64,000 nucleotides of DNA from Rana temporaria (Eukaryota; Chordata; Amphibia; Anura; Ranidae), in contig NC_053494.1 in assembly GCF_905171775.1 (NCBI RefSeq), positions 127,999,824 through 128,063,823 on the forward strand, read 5' to 3'. Made by a program: the position numbers and the translations under genes. Each line of letters starts with the position of its first letter. Position 1 is the first letter of the stretch. The notes below the pieces were generated by a model. The model saw only the letters and a list, made by a program, of their open reading frames with translations. It ran no database searches and had not been told where the DNA came from. This document shows positions 23,597 through 35,757 of the stretch, in pieces.

Positions 23597-25977
23597 TGTG
23601 TACTCCCAAGTTCTCCCCCAGTACAGAGCAGTACAGAGCTCACCCCTCTTTCCCTCATTTCAGTACAGAGCTCTCTTCCCCACACATCCTCTGAAAGAGA
23701 GGGACTGCCGCTGCAAAAGCGGGGGGGGGATCGCCACACTAATATAGCTAAGTATGGTGACCAATCCATTTTTTTTCTTTCAGCCTGCTGGGTTGTGCAG
23801 GAATTTTGAGTATAGCCTCATGTAAGTAAGTTAACGATCATTAACGGTGTAGCATCATCCAGGTTAGTATGGGGAAACAAAAAGAATGGGGAAAAGGGGG
23901 CAAGGGGCAGTGGCTGATGCCGACACTATAGCATTCCCTCCCCCTAAAATTGATGGACTATCTTGGTACGATAAAATTGACATACATATTATGTTAAAGG
24001 AAAATTTATTACATAAAAAAATTATACAAATTGTACATTCCCCCAGGCAATATCTGTAGTGAAAAACATATGGAATGGTCTGGGTTTCGACTAGTTTCGT
24101 GGTTTAACCACTTCCTCAGGAGGACTACTCTAAAAAACAAACAATACAGTAAACCAAACAAAATTAAAACGACAAAAGAATTACAGCATAAGAAAAAGGT
24201 AATACGAATAATATAGTAACTGGCTTACCCAGTGTTGGGTGGTCACGTGCGGCACCAAACCGCCCAAGCAAATTGCCCCACGCGGTGGACAAGGGGGATG
24301 TACGGAGATCTCTAAATAGGGCATAATGTAGGTAAGAATTCTAGTAATGGGTACTGGTGGAGTGAGGGGGGGAAAAATTGTGGAACACCCATAAGGGAGA
24401 AAGGGGTGAAATAAGGGTGGGAGCGGGAAGGGGGGGAAGGGGGAAGAGGGTATTGAAGGAAAGGGGAGGGTGCAGGGGGGGGTGGGGGAAACAAGGTGGG
24501 GGACAGGGTAAGGAGAGGTGGGGAGGAAGGGAGTAGGGGAGGGGAAAGGGGGAAAATTGGGAGTGTTGGAATGAAGGAGGGGGGGGGGGGAGGAAGGAAA
24601 GGAAGTACCCAGAACCTAGGATGAATTAAAAAAATTAGCGATGCAACCAAAGCCTGCTGGGTTGAGTGAAAAACAAGTTTACTTGTGTACCGAGCCTTAG
24701 TCTACACTGAAGATATTTAAAGTTCCGCAACTCAACCGTTCTTGCAGAGAACACATGATAAACGATAAACAATTTATTTGCACCCCAAACACATTTGGCA
24801 TAAAATATTTAGTAAACATGTTTTTGACCATCTGCTGAGTACTGTGACACCTGTTGTGATAGATGACAGTTGTTTTTTGTAGGTGGCAAACATTCTGTGC
24901 AATAGAACTCATTCGGAGGCATTACACTGTGGAAAATTGTAAATCATTTAGGGCACTTTCACACTGGGGCGGTGAGAGCGTCGGCGGTAAAGCACTGCTA
25001 GTTTTAACAGCGCTTTACTGTTTTAGTGCCACTAGCAGGGCGCTTTTAACCTTCGCTAGCGGCCACAGAAGGGGATAATAGTGCCCGCAAAGCACCCCTG
25101 CCAAGGTGGAATAAACAAGTGGGTGACTAAAGCGCTAGCCAACAGTGAAAATTAAAAGTGACCAGTGAAAAACAAAATGCTGCTCAAATCTAAAATGTGC
25201 TAACAACAAATAAAGATCTGAATAAAGAATGATGAGCGCAAACTGAAAATCTAAAAGTGAATATAAAGACAGTCCATAGGGGACTGATAACAATCAATAA
25301 AGATATGCAGTGAATTCAAAATTAGTGAAATAACCCAAAACTGATAATAAATCCAAAAAAAAAGTCCAAATATATAAATCAAAGTTTGGATAAATCAATC
25401 TGGTGTGCCAGTGATAAACAAAACTTCTGCACTTCGGGCATCAATGTGGACAATCTTGAAAGCTCTTTGCTTAGCCTGGGCTCACAGAGCGCTTACCTCC
25501 AGACACTAGGTCATGCGTGTCAACGAAATCCTCCCAAAACTGGAACAGAATCCAAACAGTGGGTAACTCGTGTTGCACGGAATCTTCCCAGTGCTGAGAT
25601 AGAGTCGAGGGGCGTTCTCTGTATCCAATACCAGTATAGGTCCAGGCGCAGCGAAGTCGACTCCACAGGATAGCCACAAGGTGTATCAGGAGCAAATGTA
25701 GAAATAAAAAGCTCTCATGGTGAAGTATGCAAGCACTTTAAAATTTAATAAAGGTAAAAATGTGCTTACATTGAAAAAACGAATAAAACGCCAAACAGCG
25801 GCATTTCCGGTGGACGGTCAGGGTGTCGCGTCACTTCCGATCACGTCTAACCTTATGCATTACGTCACGACACGTGACTTCATCAGAGGTTACTGAGTGA
25901 CTAATGGATACTGCCTTATATTGATACAAACAGGAAATGGTCCAGCAGCCAGTGAGTTGGAAATCTTGTGCCGCAAG
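23597..25977. other. Intron with polypurine tract and unassigned repeats
   Basis: No gene. 24355-24605 is a polypurine (G/A) tract. 24955-25090 is a fragment of a TTCACACTGGGGCGG-type repeat with no paired right end. 25090-25900 is AT-rich, ends in a CGTCACGACACGTGACTTCATCAG-like motif, and resembles an unassigned interspersed repeat. Confidence 0.45.
24355..24605. repeat. Polypurine tract
   Basis: About 250 bp almost entirely of G and A on the + strand (GGAAGGGGGGGAAGGGGG style) with only scattered T or C. Such sequence can form triplex or G-quadruplex structures. The proline-rich minus-strand ORF is an artefact. Confidence 0.85.
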
Positions 25978-26905
25978 TAGTGGGAGATTCTACATTGACC
26001 ATCAATGTAAGGGTGAACCCTACACTGATCACCAATGTAGTGGAGGACCCTACACTGACCACTATTGTAAGGGATATTTACAATGACCACTAATGTAAGG
26101 GGAAGTTTACACTGGCTATTAATGTAAGGGGAAATGTATACAGAAAGCAAATTTAATAGGGAAATTACACTGATCACTAATGTAAGGGGGGATTTCTGCA
26201 CTGACCACCAATTTAAGGGTCATTTCTACACTGTACACCAATGTAAGGGGGCATTTACACTGATCAGTATAATGGATAATGTATACCGACCACCAGTGTC
26301 AGGGGGGATTTCTACACTGACCACTAATATGAAGGAGGATATCTACACTGACCACCAATATAAGGGGGGATTTCTACACTGACCACCAATATATGGGTGG
26401 GTTTCTACCCTGACCACCAATGTAAGGGAGTATTTACTCTGATCACCAGTATAATGGATAATATACACTGACCACCAGTGTAAGGAGGGGGGGGGTCTAC
26501 AATGACCACCAATGTAAGAAGACATTTCTACATTGACCACCAATGTAATGGGAAAGTAAACTAACCACCAATTTATGGGAGAATTTCTACACTGACCACC
26601 AATGTAAGGGTGGGTTTCTACCCTGACCACCAATGTAAGGGGGGGATTTACTCTAAACCAGTATAATGGATACTGACCACCAGTGTAAGGGGGGATTTCT
26701 ACACTGATCACCCATGTTATGAGAAATGTACACTGACCAGCAGTGTATGGGGGATTTCTACACTGACCACTAAAGGGGAATGTACACTGACCACTAGTGT
26801 TTAGTGGATTTCTGCACTGACCACCAATGTAGGAGGGATTAACACTGACCACCGATGTAATTTGGAATTAACACTGACTGGTTCTTCACAGACCACCAAT
26901 GTAAG
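25978..26905. repeat. Minisatellite, about 30-35-bp units
   Basis: About 28 degenerate units with the core ACTGACCACCAATGTAAGG followed by GGGATTTCTAC. Unit length and sequence vary more than in the other arrays, suggesting an older array. It is the largest tandem array in the window. Confidence 0.9.
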
Positions 26906-27555
26906 TTTTTTTTTTTTTATAAAGGCCACAAAGGTAGGAGGGGACCACTAATGTAAGGTGGGGTTTACTTTGATCCGCAACTTGCTCCCCCCCCCCCCCC
27001 CCGTTTACCTCTGCACTCCCCAACTGATCCTCTGCACCACTCTTCACGTGCAATATCTAGTGGCAGGCTCAACTGGGCAGTAGCAAACAAGACTGCTCCC
27101 AATTGTTTACATCCTTCGCTTGGACGCCATTCAGAGGCGGGGGGCGTGATTTGCATATGAATGCCAACCGATTTACATACAAAATCTGATGCGATTTATG
27201 TATCAATGTTGGTGCAATGTTGGTTTATATATCAACGCTTTCCACTTGAATGTCATTTCTACGTGAACTGTCTGTACACACTGCACACGGTAGAAGGGCA
27301 AAGCTGGGCAGTGGCAGTGACAGACTGTGTTTTAAGCTGTGATCTCCAGACAAAACGGGGACATGGCACACAGCTATGTAAATATAAAATGTGACTGTTC
27401 CGGCAAATCCAGGGCAGTTGGCAAGTATAGACCTATCTTTGTCTGAATTTCTCACTTCCTGTTCCTCCTCAGTAAGCTTTCCACCATCATCCGAGACGTT
27501 CTGGCTGGAGGTTAGTCAGCGTTCTCACCCCCTCCCTTGGGACGACATCCCTGCA
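26906..27555. other. Intronic sequence, no gene
   Basis: A C run (26986-27002) is followed by non-repetitive sequence. No exon signals were seen. Confidence 0.4.
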
Positions 27556-27930
27556 GGGAGACACTGTGCCCCCTTCCTGTCACACTGCACCTCCTTCCTG
27601 GCACACTGCACCCCCTCCTCTCACGCTGCCCCTCCTGTCACACTGCACCCCCTCCTGTCACTGTGCACCCCTCCTGTCACACTATGCCCCCCCATCATAA
27701 TATGCCCCACTCTACTGTCACACCGGGATGCTGATGTAAAGAAGACTATTAATGTAAAGGGAGATATGAAAGAAGACTACTAATGTAAAGGGAGATATGA
27801 AAGAGGGACTACTAATGTAAAGGGAGTTACTGATATAAAGGGCCCCTACTGATGTAAGGGAGGACTCTGATATGAAAGGGGGGGGCTCTTGATGTAATGG
27901 GAGATTCTGATCTAAGGGGACTATTGATGC
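27556..27930. repeat. Two adjacent short minisatellites
   Basis: 27575-27720 has about eight units of CCTCCTGTCACACTGCACCC. 27728-27930 has units of ACTACTAATGTAAAGGGAGATATGA type. The second shares the AATGTAAGG word with the array at 25978-26905. Confidence 0.8.
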
Positions 27931-27953
27931 GCAGTACAAAGCTCCTAATTTAA

Positions 27954-28430
27954 AGCGGATCTCCACTCTAAAGTGGAGTCCCGCTGATCGGCACCCTCCC
28001 CCCCTCCGGTGTCACATTTGACACCTTTCAGGGGGGAGGGGGGTGCAGATACCTGTCTACAGACAGGTATCTGCACCCACTTCCGGCCCTACGATACAGG
28101 CAAAAGACGGGTTTTTTCTCTGCTTCCCGTCCGTCCCCCGTTGTATGCTGGGAACACTCGGCTCCCAGCACACAGCGGGAGCCAATCGGCGGGCGCAGCG
28201 CGACTCGCGCATGCGCCGTAGGGAACCGGGCAGTGAAGCCGGAGCGCTTCACTTCCTGGTTCCCTCACCGTGGATGGAGGGGGGAGCAGCAGGGTGACGA
28301 GCGATCGCTCGTCATCTGCTGCGATCGGCGCTGGACTCCAGGACAGGTAAGTGTCCTAATATTAAAAGTCAGCAGCTGCAGTATTTGTAGCTGCTGGCTT
28401 TTAATATATTTTTTTAGTGGCACATCCGCT
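27954..28430. mobile_element. Family C TIR element (TTAA-type)
   Basis: AGCGGATC on the left and GATGTGCC-ACATCCGCT on the right are flanked by TTAA on both sides (27950-27953 and 28431-28434). The interior carries paired words (AGTCAGCAGCTGCAG / CTGCTGGCTTTTAATA and CAGACAGGTATCTGCACCC). TTAA duplication with TTAAAG-type ends resembles the T2/Kolobok MITEs of Xenopus. Confidence 0.75.
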
Positions 28431-28714
28431 TTAAAGGGTAACAGGAGTGCAAAACAATCTTCACTGATGTGATCAACAGGAGAAGTACCTCTAAATAGGC
28501 TTTGGCTGTATTTCTCCTTTATTAAATCTATTCACGTGACCTGTCTCTCTGCTCCTGTTTGGCACTACTTGCGACAATCGATAAATGTCCCCATTTATGT
28601 TGTAAACTCTCCAGGGCCCAGGCAGGCTCTTCCTTATCCCAGGCTTTAAATCCAGGCTCTTTCTCCCTGAAGCTAGAAGGTCCTTCAGGCACACTCTTTT
28701 CTACTCCACAGGGC

Positions 28715-29260
28715 CTCCACAATCCCTCTCTCATAGTTCAGGGCCTTCAGACACCTGCTTCCCTAGTCCAGGACCTCCAGACACCCCCTCTCCTAATCTG
28801 GGACCTCCAGGCACCGCTTCACCTAGTCCAGTATCTCCCTTGTACCCTCCTTATCCAGGAACCTTTTCCACACCAACCACCATTTCCTAGTCAATGGCCT
28901 TCTCTGTACCCACCCCCCTAGTCCAGAGCCTTCTCTGCACTCCTCTCCCAGTCCAAGGCCTCCTGCTCTTCGAATCCAGGTCCTTTATCAACCCCACTTT
29001 TTAAGTCCTCTACACCTCCCCAGTCAAGTGCCTCTTGTGTACCCCCCCTAGTCCAGGGCCTCCTCTTCACCCCCCCAGTCAAGTGCCTCCTCTGCACCCC
29101 CCCCCCCCCAGTCCAGGGCCTCCTCTGCAACCCCCCAGTCCAGGGCCTCCTCTGCACCCCCCCAGTGCAGTACCTCCTCTGCATCCCCCCCAATTTCAGG
29201 GTCTCCTCTGTGCCCCCGCAGGTTATGTCCTCCTCTGCACCCCCCCAGCCCAGTATCTTG
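28715..29260. repeat. C-rich minisatellite
   Basis: Units of about 24-30 bp are built on CCAGTCCAGGGCCTCCTCTGCACCCCCC. They are regular at 29000-29260 and degenerate to the left. The ORFs across it on both strands are repeat artefacts. Confidence 0.87.
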
Positions 29261-31400
29261 GGATGTCAGTCATCTCTATAGCTCTGCCTGCAGCACTATG
29301 ATGCTTCCACATCCCCAACAAACGAAGAAGCTTCTAGATTAGAATATGTGACATTGACAGAAGCCAATGAGTGTCATTTTAAGTCCCCACCCCTATTCTT
29401 TTGCACTTATGTGAATGAGGGGAACCTGGCGCAATCAAAACAGAGAAAAAGGAAAATAGAGCATTTTTAGTAATTTTATCAACGATCTTTGTTGCAATGT
29501 TGATTTGAAGCTATTTATGAAAGAAGACTTTAAAGATACTTTGAAGCTGAACTCCGAGATCAGCAAATAATGTCTAAATGCAAAAGGAATGTGAACGCTT
29601 ACATTAATCTTGGTGTGGTTGGTGGTATTCTTCAAAATCTGTGCAATATTCCAGTGTGAAACTTTGCCTCTGTGCAGGAGCTTTCTGGTTCAAGATAAGT
29701 CGCTGCTGCTCTCTCTTTCTGTGCAGGGTGACAGGTCTTGCATCAGCCCCCCCTGTAGCTTTCTCCAAGGTTTTCTATGCCCTTCCCACAGCTCTGCTGT
29801 CTGGACTGGCTGCATGCAACACAGTGAAGACACCACTGCCTTTTTCAAGGTAATATCTGCAAAGGTATTTGGTGCACACAAAGGGAGGATTTAATAAAAC
29901 TGATGCAGTCAGAATTAGTGAACTAATCAGGTTCTAACTTTAGCTTCAATAATAAAACCTAGAAGCTGATTGGTTACTATGCACAGCTACACCAGATTCT
30001 GTGTGCACCATTTTTAGTAAATCCCCACCCAAAGCGTGTTCATTTATTTTCTTTGATATTTAGGAATATATTTAAATTAAAGTTTATGTGGCCCAGGGTA
30101 AAGTGGTTATAAAGGCTGAAGGTTTTTTACCTTCATGCATTCTTATGCCGCCGTCCCCCCCCCCCCCCCCCCAATACTGAGCTTCTTCCAATCCAGTGAT
30201 GTTCACGATGGTCTCGTCTGTTCCGGAACTCGTTGGTTAAGACAGCAGCGGTAGCCCATTGGCTCCCACTGCTCTCAAGCACAGCCAGTGAGTTAATGAG
30301 GAGAGAGCGGGGGTAGCGGGACCGAGCCGCGGCTCTTTGTGTCTTATGGACGCATAGAGCAGTAGCTCAGGAGCCAGCACGCAGTGGTGCCCCTGGGAAA
30401 AATGGCTTTTTCCGGGGGCACTGCTTGAGGGAGATAAGCCAGGATCAGAGCTGTGAAAAACCACTGCAAAGAACAGGCAAGTATAAAAAAACAAACAAAA
30501 AAAAAACAGAAGCTTTAATACAACTTTAAGCTTTAATTAACAGAACACCAACATATATGGCAGTAGTTCACATAGAACATTAAACCATTTACATTGGTAC
30601 GGATCCCCTTCACTATGTTTCTATATGAGGAAGATGCTTTGTAGTCTTGGTTGGAACTGAACCCTGAATGCTTTACACAACCTCCATCACTGTGATCTGA
30701 TTTTATAAAAAAAACTGCAGACATATAAAGTGCTGTCACAATCTTCTTGCTGATGCAGATATAATTCACGATGGACATTAGTAGAACCAATTACTCGAAA
30801 CTTGGAATAGCCAAGAAGCTCTGTTCATTATTATAATGTTTCCGAAAGTATTCCCTCAGTGTTTCTCATATACAGTAGACAATATAGTTCAAAGGATTTA
30901 CCGCCAGCTTTTAGACATATTATCCTAGGGGGAGTTGTTTTCTATATTTACAATGAAACAATGAAAATGCACCTGCACATCAAAGGCTTCATATCAGTGG
31001 GTGGCAAACTTTACTTGAAAGCCAGGGATGCACTGACATTAGACACAAGTCACTTTTGGCCACTAACCTTTTCCATGTCCTGCATATATTTTAGTCTAGA
31101 AAGAAGAAAGAACTCTTTGCATTTAACCAGACCTCTGTGTAGTGTCTCCTGAGGGCCAGAGAAAATGGAGGCACTCGAAAGCAAAACAGCAATAAATAAC
31201 ACTTTATGAATATCCTGCCAGGTTTGTAAAACCTGATAGAATATAGGCAAAGAATTGTGTTGCTTTGGACAAATCTGTTTTAATTTTCTCTTAGTTTTTG
31301 TAAATATGATCAATAGCATGGGTGTCCAATCTTTTGACCTTCCTAGGACACAGTAGAAGAGGATTTGTCTTGGGCCACACATAAATTACACTAAAAATGA
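29261..31400. other. Intron with old repeat fragments
   Basis: 29520-29890 resembles (in inverse order) the repeat fragment at 59700-60010, sharing CTGTGCAGGAG and GTGCACACAAA words. A tempting exon-like segment at 29727-29849 is rejected below. A poly(C) run sits at 30156-30172. No exon was found in 30170-31400. Confidence 0.4.
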
Positions 31401-31877
31401 GAGCCGGTTCACACTGGGGCGACTTGGGATCCGACTTGAAGTCGCCTCAAGTCATCCCAAGTCGCGCTGTCGAGAAAAAAAAATGCAAGTGAATGGGAGC
31501 GGTGTTAATGCACAAAACTCGAGTCGCTTCGACTTCAAAAGAAGTTCCTGTACTACTTCAATCCGACTTGTAGGCGATTTGTACCCATTGATTTCAATGG
31601 AAGTCGCCTCCAAGTCTGATCCAAGTCGGATCACTGTCTTAACTGAAGCGACTTTCCAGGAAGATAACATACATTTCTCAGGCAAACCTCTCCCTCCCCT
31701 CCCTCCCCTAGAGCTGACTGTTGTTTGATTGGCCACTGGAAAGTCTCCTGTCCTGGAGACGACTTCAAGTCATGTTGTAAATCGCCCCAGATCGCCCTGT
31801 GGTTCATGCTCACGTCGTGTCGGAGTCGCCTCTGAAAGTCGCGCTGGAAGTCGTGTCGCCCTAGTGTGAACCGACTC
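31401..31877. mobile_element. TIR element, TTCACACTGGGGCGA family
   Basis: 477 bp from GAGCCGGTTCACACTGGGGCGAC to GTCGCCCTAGTGTGAACCGACTC. Flanking triplets are TGA on the left and TAA on the right. Internal words repeat in both orientations (GACTTGAAGTCGCC, GGAAGTCGCCTCCAAGTC). Confidence 0.75.
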
Positions 31878-31972
31878 TAAGGATAGCTGATGAACAGAAA
31901 AAGTCAGCAGATCACTTGTTAAAGCGGAGTTCCACCCTAAAAACAAACTTTTTATGAACAACTTGCCTTTAA

Positions 31973-32877
31973 AGGGGTTGTAAAGATAAAAAATGTTTTC
32001 CCTAAATAGCTTCCTTTACCTTAGTGCAGTCCTCCTTCACTTACCTCATCCTTCCATTTTGCTTTTAAATGTCCTTATTTCCTCTGAGAAATCCTCACTT
32101 CCTGTTCTTCTGTCTGTAACTCCACACAGTAATGCAAGGCTTTCTCCCTGGTGTGGAGAAAGCCTCTTGAGGGGGCGAGCAGGAGTGTCAGGATGCCCAC
32201 TAAGGCCTCGTACACACGATAGGTTAACCAGAGGACAACGGTCTGACAGACTGTTTTCATCGGTCAAAACCGATCGTGTGTGGGCCCCATAGGTTATTTA
32301 ACCTTCGGTTAAAAAAAAAGCAAACTTGCTTTAAAATGTAACCAATGGATTGCTAACCGATAGGTCAAAACCGATCATTAGTATGCAAAACCATCGTTAA
32401 AAACCTGCGCATGCTCAGATCAAGTCGACACATGCTTGGAAGCATTTTTTTAGCACGTCGTTGTGTTTTACGTCACCGCATTCTGACACGATCAGTTATT
32501 AAACCTATGGTGTGTAGGCGTGACGGACCATCAGTCAGCTTCATCGGTTAACCTATGACAACGGTCCTTCAGACCGTTGTCCTCTGGTTAACCTATTAGG
32601 TGTACGAGGCCTAACACACAGCTCCTTTCTCTATCTGCAAAGTAGAGAGCGTCCTGACCCTCCTGCTCTCCCCCTCCCCCTCAAGAGGCTTCCTCCACAC
32701 CAGGGAGAAAGCCTTGCATTACTGTGTGTAGTTACAGACAGAAGAACAGGAAGTGAGGATTTCTCAGAAGAAATAAGGACATTTAAAAGCAAAATCGAAG
32801 GATGAGGTAAGTGAAGGAGGACTGCACTAAGGTAAAGGAAGCTATTTAGGGAAAAGTTTTTTACCTTTACAACCCCT
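31973..32877. mobile_element. Nested family C element, palindromic arms
   Basis: AGGGGTTGTAAAG on the left pairs with CTTTACAACCCCT on the right, with TTAA on both sides (31969-31972 and 32878-32881). The arms pair for over 190 bp (CCTAAATAGCTTCCTTTACC; TCACTTCCTGTTCTTCTGTC). It is itself split by the family A element at 32204-32611. Confidence 0.87.
32204..32611. mobile_element. Family A TIR element, innermost of three
   Basis: 408 bp from GGCCTCGTACACACGAT to GTGTACGAGGCC, with a perfect TAA duplication (32201-32203 and 32612-32614). The interior pairs GGTTAACCAGAGGACAACGG with its complement near the right end. Confidence 0.9.
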
Positions 32878-33434
32878 TTAATGTAAAAATAAATCTTAAA
32901 AACGATTTTTTTACTCACTTCTATATGGCTGTTACTAGGCAGATTTCGTAATCTGCCTAGTTCCTAGTCCGCGGTGGTAGAACTTCCTGTCCTAAGATCC
33001 CATTGCCTCCTGGGAAATGATGACACTCATTTCCCAGGAGTCTCTGGGTATTACTGTGCCTAAAAATCCCAGCATGTACCTCTCTCGGAAAATCCAGGAA
33101 GAAACATGAACTGGGCTTAATAATGCCCACAGCTATGATGGAAACGGCCACAAGATCCCTGAGATGATATCATGTAAGTTTTTGCAACTGTTTATGTACC
33201 GATCGTGCTTTATTAATATGTTTTAATGAATATTCATATAATAATGTAATTGAGATTGAAAAATAAAATTAAAAATGTTATGCCCGGAACCCCGCTTTAA
33301 CGATCACTGATATTGATATTGTACCTAGCTGGGTAATAAAACGTTGTTTTTAAACAAAAATAAAAATTAATATAAAAGTAAAAGCCTGAAACATTAAACT
33401 AAAGTGATATTTGACACTGTTTTTGATAAACTTA

Positions 33435-33820
33435 AGCCGCGTACACACGATCGGTTTGTCCGCTGAAAACAGACCGATGGACTGTTTTCATCAGACAAAC
33501 CGATTGTGTGTGGGCCCCATCGGTTTTATTTCCATCGGTGTAAAAAAATAGAACAAGTTTTAATTTTTTTCCTATGGATAAAAACCCCATAGAAAAATCC
33601 GATCGTCTGTATAGAACTCCATCAGTCAAAATCCATGCATGCTCAGAATCAAGTCGACACATGCTCGGAAGCATTGAACTTCATTTTTTTTCGGCTCGTC
33701 ATAGTGTTGTACGTCACTGCGTTTTGGCACGATCAGATTTTTGACTGATGAAAGTCGGATATCTGACGAAAAAATCCATCGGATTAGATTCCATCAGATA
33801 TCCGATCGTGTGTACAGGGC
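33435..33820. mobile_element. Family A TIR element
   Basis: AGCCGCGTACACACGATCGG on the left and CCGATCGTGTGTACAGGGC on the right are flanked by TTA (33432-33434 and 33821-33823; TTAA if read one base longer). Internal arms pair (GATGGACTGTTTTCATC and CCATCGGATT types). Confidence 0.82.
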
Positions 33821-34032
33821 TTAACTCAAGAATGTCTGGTTCAATGGATGTAGTAACAATTCTCAATAAATTCTCAAAGTGTTCATAAGATACTTTGTTT
33901 CTTATTTTTCCCTTTTGTGCTGCTCAAAATATAGGTGCTGCCGAAAACAGATGACATAAGGCGTGATTGTGAAGAGGGGAATATTTTCTTGGGCAAGTGT
34001 GGCACTGAGTGCGGTACCCCCAGGCATGTTAA

Positions 34033-34925
34033 CTAGTTGCCGACCAGCCGCCCTCATTCTACGGCAGCAGGTCGGCTCTCCTGGGCGAGAGCCCGTAGCT
34101 CTACGTCGGCTCTTTTAGTGGCCACCGGGCACCCGCGATGGCTCGTTACAGAGCGGGAACGGGAGCTGTATGTGTAAATGCACAGCTCCCGGTCCTGTCA
34201 GGGGGGGGAAAGGCTGATCCTCTGTTCATACAATGTATGAACAGAAGATCAGTGTTTCCCCTAGTGAGGCCACCCTCCCACAGTAAGAACACACCCAGGG
34301 AAGACCCCTTCCCCGCCCCCTAGTGTTAACCCCTTCACTGCCAGTGGCATTTTTATAGTAATCCAATGCATTTTTATAGCACTGATCGCTATAAAAATGC
34401 CAATGGTCCCAAAAATGTGTCAAAAGTGTCCGCCATAATGTCACAGTACCGAAAAAAAATCGCTGATCTCCACCATTACTAGTAAAAAAAATATATGAAT
34501 AAAAATGACATAAAAATACCCCCTATTTTGTAAACGCTATAACTTTTGCGCAAACCAATTAATAAACGCTTATTGCAATTTTTTTTTTTACGAAAAATAT
34601 GTAGAAGAATACGTATTGTCCTAAACTGAGGAAAAACAATGTTTTTTTTATATATTTTTGGGGGATATTTATTACAGCAAAAAGTTAAAAATATTGTTTT
34701 TTTTCAAAATTGTCGCTCTATTTTTGTTTATAGCGCAAAAAATAAAAAACGCAGAGGTGATCAAATGCCACCAAAAGAAAGCTCTATTTGTGGGAAAAAA
34801 AGGACGCCAATTTTGTTTGGGAGCCACGTCGCACGACGGCGCAATTGTCAGTTAAAGCGGCGCAGTCCCGAATCGCAAAATGTGCTCTGGTCTTTGGACA
34901 GCAATATGGTCCGGGGGTTAAGTGG
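34033..34925. mobile_element. Family D TTAA-type element
   Basis: Lies between TTAA sites at 34029-34032 and 34926-34929. The right end, GGTCCGGGGGTTAAGTGG, is the family D terminus. The body text (TTAACCCCTTCACTGCCAGTG, ACTTTTGCGCAAACC, AGAGGTGATCAAATGCCACC) is shared with the copies at 52443-53652 and 54179-56147. The left terminus (CTAGTTGCCG) is diverged. Not coding. Confidence 0.7.
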
Positions 34926-34929
34926 TTAA

Positions 34930-35749
34930 GAGGCTCCAGGGGGTTTGCTTAATGCAAAGGAAACTGGCTTTTCAGTTTCCTCTCTGTTTCATAAAGTCTG
35001 TTTTGGAGCCTAGAGCCTGGAGATTTCTTGGAGATCTAGGTAGGATGAAATGTCCAATCCTGGGTCCAGGTTTTGTGAACAGCCAGCACACTAATAATTG
35101 TGAAGGGCTTTTTGTAGAGACCTCATCATGGTTCTGGGCTCGGCAGACAGAGAGTCAGGAAGGCTCCACTTAGTAGAGGGTTGGGAGCCAGAGCAGCAAG
35201 GGGCTGCTAAGTGTGTGGTCCAAATATTTGTGAAAGGATGGTCTGTAGGAGACAGACAAGTGCCTGAAGTGTAAGGCCAAAACTGCAGTGCTGAAGGTGT
35301 AAGCCAAAAGAGCTGAATGGCATTTGTTTTTTGATAGAAAAGGAATGCTGAATACTTCTTTGAGGAAAACTCAAGTTTTTTTGTGTTTTTCTGGAACTTT
35401 CTTTTAATAAAAATGGGCAAGAAGAAAGTCTTTGAAATCTCTACTGTTTGATGCTAGTTCTCACAGAAGAGAAAACATCGGGTCAGTCCACTAAAGAGAT
35501 GCTGTCGCATTTTTCTTTGGTCACATGTGTTCGCTACGTGTTAATGCATGTGCTGATGTCACGCCACTGTGTCCATGTGTTTGTAGCGGCGACTACCATT
35601 GTAAGTGCATTTACGGAAGTTTAATTATGCAATAATGCTTTTATGGATTTTAAAATTCATCAAATACTACACAATATAAGCTTTTTCTGGGCTCCTGGCT
35701 GGTGAGCTTTTTTACATTTAGTGTGGTGTTTTGGAAGCAACTGCCCATG
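34930..35749. other. Unassigned sequence with poly(A) signal
   Basis: 34930-35440 reads as one unit ending in CTTTCTTTTAATAAAAATGGG, so it could be the 3' part of a retroelement or a solo LTR. No paired termini or coding domain was found. The minus-strand ORF (35091-35420) has no recognisable similarity. Confidence 0.3.
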
Positions 35750-35757
35750 CTCTATGG

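Larger units (their letters stand above)
31923..33296. mobile_element. Family C element hosting two nested insertions
   Basis: AGCGGAGTTCCACCCTAAAA on the left and GCCCGGAACCCCGCT on the right are flanked by TTAA (31919-31922 and 33297-33300). The inner family C element (31973-32877) is inserted after CTTGCCT, and the host resumes at TTAATGTAAAAATAAATC. The uninterrupted relative at 37967 onward reads CTTGCTGTTAATGTAAA at the same place, which supports the insertion. Confidence 0.85.

Noticed and set aside
26343..26852. 169-residue minus-strand ORF with repeated Gly-Gln-Cys motifs
   Set aside because: It is the translation of the 30-35-bp minisatellite. The periodic residues follow the DNA unit.
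28559..29301. ORFs on both strands rich in Pro or Gly/Arg
   Set aside because: They lie across a C-rich minisatellite and reflect its composition.
29727..29849. Exon-like segment with a pyrimidine-rich tract, CAG acceptor, CAAG|GTAATA donor and an open frame over 123 bp
   Set aside because: After the phase-1 PLEKHM3 donor, this acceptor would give Gly followed at once by a TGA stop. The sequence also resembles a repeat fragment near 59700-60010 and matches no PLEKHM3 region I know.
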